From Selenomonadaceae bacterium (GTDB lineage Bacteria > Bacillota > Negativicutes > Selenomonadales > Selenomonadaceae): DNA of 64,000 nt. This document shows, one piece after another, positions 60,176-64,000 of the stretch. Positions within the stretch are counted from its first letter, which is position 1; each line of letters opens with the position of its first letter. The DNA lies in contig JAUNIB010000010.1 in NCBI GenBank assembly GCA_030523645.1, positions 25,375 through 89,374 of the forward strand, given 5' to 3'. The notes beneath the pieces are model-generated. The model was not told the origin of the DNA and did no database searches. It saw only the letters and a list, made by a program, of their open reading frames with translations. The position numbers and the translations under genes were made by a program.

Positions 60176-61240
60176 TTAAAGACCGGAGAACTTCTCTACG
60201 AGAGCCTTCTTTTCCTTACCAGCCTTGTCAAAGTCGTATGCCTTGAACAGCGGGAGCTCCTTCAGCGGCTTCATGCCCTCCGGAGCAGCAACTTCGGGAT
60301 TGCAGGCGATAGCATTGGTGGTCTTGGAGATGATTTCGCCAGCCTTCTTGGTGAGGCAGAAATCAATGAACGCCTTTGCTACTTCTTCATTGCCCTTGTT
60401 GTTGATCTTGGAGATAGGAACTACAGACCAGCCGGCATTGGTATAGATGGTGGAAACGATCTTCTGACCCTTGCGGCCCTGGAGCTGCTGGTCAGCAACG
60501 AAGTTCAGAGTGATGAGGTACTCGCCGGCAGCGCACTTCTGAGCCGGAGCAAGACCGGAGGAAGTGAACTGAGCAACGTTTGCCTTCAGCTTCGGCAGAT
60601 AGTCCCAAGCCTTGTCGCCCATGGACTGAACAACGCTGGTGAGGAAGGTGGAGCCGGTGCCGGAGCGAGCCGGATCCGGAGTGATGATTTCGCCCTTGAA
60701 GGCAGGATTGGTCAGGTCTTCGAGAGAAGTCGGAGCCTTGATTCCCTTCGGCTCGAACTCCTTCTTGAAGCGGGCTTCGTTGTAGCCGATAGCGAGGGTT
60801 TCGAGGTAGAGACCGTGCCAGAAGTTGTCCTTGTCACGGTACTCAGGCGGAATGAGCTTGTCGTTCTTGGAAGCATAGGCCATGGTGATGCCATCGACCT
60901 TCATCTTCTGATGAGCGTCGCTGGTGCCGCCCAGCCATACATCGGCTTTCGGGGCAGACTTCTCAGCAGTCATGCGGGCAGTAGCCTCGCCGGTGGACAG
61001 ACGGATGAAGCTGACTTCGGCGCCGGTCTCCTTCTTGAACTGGTCAGCCAGAGCCTGTGCGGTATCCTGATGGAAGGATACATACATTACGAGCTTCTTG
61101 CCCTTCAGGTCCTGAGTCTGAGCAGCAGCCGGTTTGGCCTCCTGCTTCTTCTCGCCGCCGCCACCGCAGCCTGCGGTGATGAGAGCCAGGGAAGCAAGAG
61201 AAGCTGCTACGAAGGTTTTGAGCTTTTTGGAAAAATTCAT
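60176..61240 (-). CDS. ABC transporter substrate-binding lipoprotein (Fe3+-type)
   Basis: A 354-residue receptor of the FbpA-like family. The signal peptide ends in the lipobox LITAGC, so it is a lipoprotein, as in Gram-positive and Negativicutes importers. A linker rich in Lys/Ala follows. The mature domain has LVMYVSFHQDTAQALADQF, ADVWLGGTSDAH, YLETLAIGYNEARF and TPDPARSGTGSTFL, typical of periplasmic Fe(3+) or aminophosphonate binding proteins. It precedes the permease and ATPase genes on the same strand, separated by a terminator and SPR repeats. The cargo is iron or an organophosphonate; the sequence does not decide. Confidence 0.9.
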   Translation of the reverse strand: MNFSKKLKTFVAASLASLALITAGCGGGGEKKQEAKPAAAQTQDLKGKKLVMYVSFHQDTAQALADQFKKETGAEVSFIRLSTGEATARMTAEKSAPKADVWLGGTSDAHQKMKVDGITMAYASKNDKLIPPEYRDKDNFWHGLYLETLAIGYNEARFKKEFEPKGIKAPTSLEDLTNPAFKGEIITPDPARSGTGSTFLTSVVQSMGDKAWDYLPKLKANVAQFTSSGLAPAQKCAAGEYLITLNFVADQQLQGRKGQKIVSTIYTNAGWSVVPISKINNKGNEEVAKAFIDFCLTKKAGEIISKTTNAIACNPEVAAPEGMKPLKELPLFKAYDFDKAGKEKKALVEKFSGL

Positions 61241-61353
61241 CGTTTAGCATCTCCCTTTCTTTGTTTGAAAATATCTTACTGTATAGTAGCACAATAAAGG
61301 ATTTTTTGCCATATTTTTGTGGGAAAGTTTTGGAAACAACTAATCCATCCAAT

Positions 61354-61401
61354 GACCTTCCCCTTTGGGGAAGGTGGCTCGCGAAGCGAGACGGATGAGG
61401 T
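61354..61401 (+). repeat. SPR3 repeat
   Basis: GACCTTCCCCTTTGGGGAAGG, CTCGCGAAGCGAG, ending GGATGAGGT. A degenerate SPR2 (61411-61440, GGAGGTCGGAGGGGG) follows. Confidence 0.7.
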
Positions 61402-61446
61402 CGTCTTACGGCCTCCCATTTAGTGGAGGTCGGAGGGGGAAAAATA

Positions 61447-61532
61447 AGTAGGGGTCGCCCGCAGGCGACCCGAAATGAGGTTTGTGTTTACTCGCCAGCG
61501 GGCTTGCTGCGGCAAGCCCCTACAACGGCTGC
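61447..61532. repeat. Paired hairpin repeat of another type
   Basis: TAGGGGTCGCC/GGCGACC and GGGCTTGC/GCAAGCCCCTA flank a short spacer; the ends TAGGGG and CCCCTA pair. Only one copy is seen. Confidence 0.4.
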
Positions 61533-61561
61533 AGCTTCATAAGCCTTGCGATTCCCTATGG

Positions 61562-62257
61562 TTATCTTTGTCCATAGTACGCATTCGGCCCGTGTTTTCT
61601 CATGTAGTGCTTATCCAGCACATAGCTGTCCATAGCGGCGGAGGGATTGAGAGCCAGCGTCAGGCTGGCCATCTTCGCCACCTCCTCCAGCACCACCGCA
61701 TGATACACGCTCTTGGCCGGGCTGTCACCGAAGGTGAATGGCCCGTGATTCTTTACCAGCACCGCCGGTACAGCCAGTGGGTCGATGTGCTGCGCCTCGA
61801 AGGTCTCAGCGATGACCCGCCCGGTATTCAGCTCGTAGGCCTCCTGCACCTCTGTCTCCGTGAGCGCTCTGGTGCAGGGTACATCGCCGTAGAAGTAGTC
61901 GGCGTGGGTAGTGCCGAGCGCCGGCAGGGAGCGTCCGGCCTGAGCGAAGGCGACGGCAGTGGTAGAGTGAGTGTGCGTGATACCGCCGAGCGTCGGGAAG
62001 CGGCGATACAGCTCCAGATGAGTCGGCGTATCGCTGGAGGGACGATAGCTCCCCTCCACCGTCTCACCGGTCACGAGGTCTACCACGACCATATCCTCCG
62101 GCTTCATCGTGTCGTACTCTACGCCCGACGGTTTGATGACCACCAGACCCTTTTCCCGGTCGATGCCGCTCACATTGCCCCAGGTGTAGATGACGACGCC
62201 CCGGGCGTTCAGCTCCAGATTCGCTGCACAGACGGCAGCCTTTAGTTCTTCAAGCAT
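61562..62257 (-). CDS. araD: Class II aldolase/epimerase (L-ribulose-5-phosphate 4-epimerase-like)
   Basis: A 231-residue zinc aldolase-like enzyme of the AraD family that interconverts L-ribulose-5-phosphate and D-xylulose-5-phosphate. It has [35 protein letters not shown] with zinc histidines, and a third His in [10 protein letters not shown]. The length equals that of E. coli AraD (231). The ATG at 62257 follows TAGGAGA; a longer frame to 62446 is not supported. No araA or araB is in the window, so the pathway is not confirmed; related aldolases act on L-fuculose or L-rhamnulose phosphates. Xylulose-5-phosphate would feed the split transketolase nearby. Confidence 0.85.
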   Translation of the reverse strand: MLEELKAAVCAANLELNARGVVIYTWGNVSGIDREKGLVVIKPSGVEYDTMKPEDMVVVDLVTGETVEGSYRPSSDTPTHLELYRRFPTLGGITHTHSTTAVAFAQAGRSLPALGTTHADYFYGDVPCTRALTETEVQEAYELNTGRVIAETFEAQHIDPLAVPAVLVKNHGPFTFGDSPAKSVYHAVVLEEVAKMASLTLALNPSAAMDSYVLDKHYMRKHGPNAYYGQR

Positions 62258-62582
62258 ATTATCTCCTATACATATAGTCGTTTTAGTAGATTTCTCTTCC
62301 AGAATTCTACCATTTGACTGTCTTTTTTTCCATATAATGTGAAAGTTTTTGTGTTCTCCCCCACAGGACACTGCCTCATTTCGGCATAGACCTGCTGCTG
62401 CCTCTCCTCCCTGATTTTCTCTGGTTTTCGTCCTTAAAGCTGCCATTCACGAATTATACCTGTTTTTCCCGAGCAAGGTCTTGATAAATTTCTCATGATG
62501 TGGTAAAATTCCCGCGATTTGAAATGAGATTTAATGTCCTCTGTGTACGGACATATCCTACAAGCACCGCCCATACCTAAAA

Positions 62583-62627
62583 AGGCTCCCCTTTAGGGGA
62601 GCTGTCGCCGAAGGCGACTGAGGGGTA
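62583..62627 (+). repeat. SPR1 repeat
   Basis: GGCTCCCCTTTAGGGGAGC, GTCGCCGAAGGCGAC, ending CTGAGGGGTAA. Confidence 0.8.
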
Positions 62628-62646
62628 ACAAATAATCAGTCTCGTA

Positions 62647-62691
62647 GGCTCCCCTCTAGGGGAGCTGTCGGCGCAGCCGACTGAGGGGTAA
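62647..62691 (+). repeat. SPR1 repeat
   Basis: GGCTCCCCTCTAGGGGAGC, GTCGGC/GCCGAC, ending CTGAGGGGTAA. Confidence 0.8.
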
Positions 62692-62715
62692 CAGACAGCC
62701 GAAACGCTTACTTAT

Positions 62716-62762
62716 TTACCCCTCCGACCTGCTTCGCAGGCCACCTCCCCTACAGGGGAGGC
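62716..62762 (-). repeat. SPR2 repeat, inverted
   Basis: TTACCCCTCC, CCTGCTTCGCAGG, CCTCCCCTACAGGGGAGG. Closes another SPR1(+)-SPR2(-) cassette. Confidence 0.8.
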
Positions 62763-62814
62763 TCACACCCCATGTCATCAACCGCAATTTACATAGAATT
62801 ATGGAGGAACAACC

Positions 62815-64000
62815 ATGAAACTTATGAGCAACCTGAAGAAAAAACAGATTTGCGCCGCCATCATCTGTGGTCTGATGTTCATGGGGGGACATGCTGAGGC
62901 GGCAGTCGATTTGTATGGTGCATACAACGGAGATATAGAGAATGTAAACGGTGCGGCTATAACGGATCCATCTGATTTAATGGATAGTAATATCCGTAGT
63001 GAGAAAGCGGATTTCACTGTTACCGGCGGGGAATGGAAAAATATCTATGGCGGCTATGGTGCTACGGGATATATCCAGAACAATGCCGTAACTATTTCCG
63101 GAGGAACAGTTGTTAATAATAATGTCTACGGAGGTTTCGTAGCAGGAGGCACTGCCACCCAAAATACCGTAACCATTACCGGCGGAACAGTTAATGGCAA
63201 TGTAATTGGCGGTTGGACATCAACTAACACTGCCAGTGGCAATAATGTAATCATTGCCGGTGGAGAAGTTAAGGGTAATGTCTACGGCGGTTATGCAAAT
63301 ACGGTACCTAGCACTGTCTCAGGAAATACCATTACGCTGGGTGATATGAATAATCCCGATCGCTATGCCCAAATTACAAGGAATGTTTATCCGAATGCTG
63401 TGTACATGACCACATTTAGTATGGATGGTGCACTCTTCGGCGGCACTGTCAATGTTTACAACACAGGGAACACGATAGGCGGTTACCTCTCTGCTCTTGG
63501 AACCCAGGGCAGTGAGGATGAGCCACCTATTCTGTCAACCATTAACTTCTACATCAATGCCGCCGATATGGACGCGACAGGCAGCAAAATTATGCTGAAT
63601 GTTGCAAATGAAGCTTCGGTAGGAGGCAATACTACCATCTGCGCCGGTGTACGGAATGTCGGCAGCGTCAAGGCAGGCGACAGAATCACTCTGCTGCAAG
63701 CTGGAACCTTTGAGGTTAAATCCAACACCAACTACAAAACGATGTCCAGCGATGGCATTATGAAGGTAGACCTTGACTTCAAACTTTATAAAGGTGATAG
63801 CGAGGTACCGATTACTACCACAGAAAAGTTAGCAAACGGCAAGATCATCGCCATCGCTAAGAACGACGGCACAGCCGATCTCGGCCCGGACAGCGCCGCC
63901 AAGTCCCCAGTAGAGACTATGGCCGCCAGTGTCTCCCTCATCAATGCCGGTGCCGACATGATGGCCGGGGAGGCCATGACCGGTGCCGCTCAGTCCACTG
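62815..64000 (+). CDS. Autotransporter-like adhesin, 5' part (runs off the window)
   Basis: An open frame of at least 395 residues from ATG 62815 (GGAGG 7 bases upstream) to the window end. The signal peptide (about MKLMSNLKKKQICAAIICGL, cleavage near AEA-AV) is followed by a Gly-rich passenger. Repeated units such as GGEWKNIYGGYG, GGTVVNNNVYGG, GGTVNGNVIGG and GGEVKGNVYGG suggest a right-handed beta-helix. Near the end SLINAGADMMAGEAM looks like the linker before an autotransporter beta-barrel. It probably displays an adhesin at the surface. The C-terminal barrel is beyond the window. Confidence 0.8.
   Translation, partial: MKLMSNLKKKQICAAIICGLMFMGGHAEAAVDLYGAYNGDIENVNGAAITDPSDLMDSNIRSEKADFTVTGGEWKNIYGGYGATGYIQNNAVTISGGTVVNNNVYGGFVAGGTATQNTVTITGGTVNGNVIGGWTSTNTASGNNVIIAGGEVKGNVYGGYANTVPSTVSGNTITLGDMNNPDRYAQITRNVYPNAVYMTTFSMDGALFGGTVNVYNTGNTIGGYLSALGTQGSEDEPPILSTINFYINAADMDATGSKIMLNVANEASVGGNTTICAGVRNVGSVKAGDRITLLQAGTFEVKSNTNYKTMSSDGIMKVDLDFKLYKGDSEVPITTTEKLANGKIIAIAKNDGTADLGPDSAAKSPVETMAASVSLINAGADMMAGEAMTGAAQST

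Larger units (their letters stand above)
62258..62814. other. Divergent region before the autotransporter gene
   Basis: 557 bases with two SPR1(+) and one SPR2(-), plus an AT-rich stretch of the araD upstream region. No gene seen; bases 62330-62560 show nothing that I can support. Confidence 0.65.

Noticed and set aside
62583..62762. SPR repeats as a CRISPR array
   Set aside because: Units are palindromic, in mixed orientation, with irregular spacing and no unique spacers of constant length; no cas genes.

Overview
The window looks like chromosome of a Gram-negative member of the Firmicutes (Negativicutes, Selenomonas-like). This is inferred from Firmicutes-type genes (RecD2 helicase, DeoR regulator, ComF, split transketolase) lying beside outer-membrane genes (heptose adenylyltransferase, heptosyltransferase, an LptD/OstA protein, an autotransporter). 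The DNA is GC-rich, many genes use GTG or TTG starts, and Shine-Dalgarno sites are strong. There are no rRNA genes, insertion sequences, phage genes or CRISPR arrays; one tRNA-Glu(CTC) is present.

Layout: 1-7.3 kb mnmE, dCMP deaminase, a small membrane protein, a DeoR regulator and gyrA. 7.9-11.3 kb a TAXI-type TRAP transporter (fused permease, then lipoprotein receptor). 11.4-14.8 kb a secreted protein, an XRE regulator and a GGDEF-EAL protein. 15.2-22.3 kb recD2, comF, cdd and a large hybrid histidine kinase. 22.5-29.1 kb a diaminopimelate decarboxylase-like gene, heptose/LPS genes, htpX and an LptD-like gene. 29.2-33.4 kb an HD protein, a radical-SAM activase-like protein, a secreted protein, threonine aldolase and a CitX-like protein. 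33.9-39.4 kb a TPR / O-GlcNAc-transferase-like / glycosyltransferase cluster. 39.6-48.7 kb a kinase-like protein, tRNA-Glu, a binding protein coupled to a GGDEF-EAL sensor, and two chemoreceptors. 49.0-52.6 kb rpsF-ssb-rpsR, a ClC transporter and a secreted protein. 52.9-64 kb a YafQ/DinJ toxin-antitoxin pair, a HAD phosphatase, a DUF559 protein, split transketolase, an iron-type ABC transporter, an AraD-like epimerase/aldolase and the 5' part of an autotransporter.

The most striking content is intergenic. A family of about 130-180 bp elements, here called LHE (long hairpin element), occurs about 16 times plus remnants. Each folds into one long hairpin. The outermost stem differs between copies yet stays self-complementary, and the inner stems show repeated compensatory changes. 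A conserved tail, TACATTAAGGT, follows and often leads into a terminator-like GAGACGG hairpin. I do not recognise the family. A second set of short two-hairpin repeats, here called SPR1-SPR4, fills other gaps. SPR repeats also lie in frame inside two protein genes: mnmE (about 82 extra residues in the GTPase domain) and a glycosyltransferase (about 45 extra residues). One SPR2 copy appears to supply the ribosome-binding site of comF. SPR1: GGCTCCCC..CTGAGGGGTAA. SPR2: [21 protein letters not shown]3: GACCTTCCCC..GGATGAGGT. SPR4: CCCTCCCC..GGGTGAGGT.

Functionally, the genes describe a motile, c-di-GMP-signalling anaerobe with an LPS outer membrane that imports organic acids and iron. LHE and SPR coordinates are from reading by eye and may be off by a few bases.
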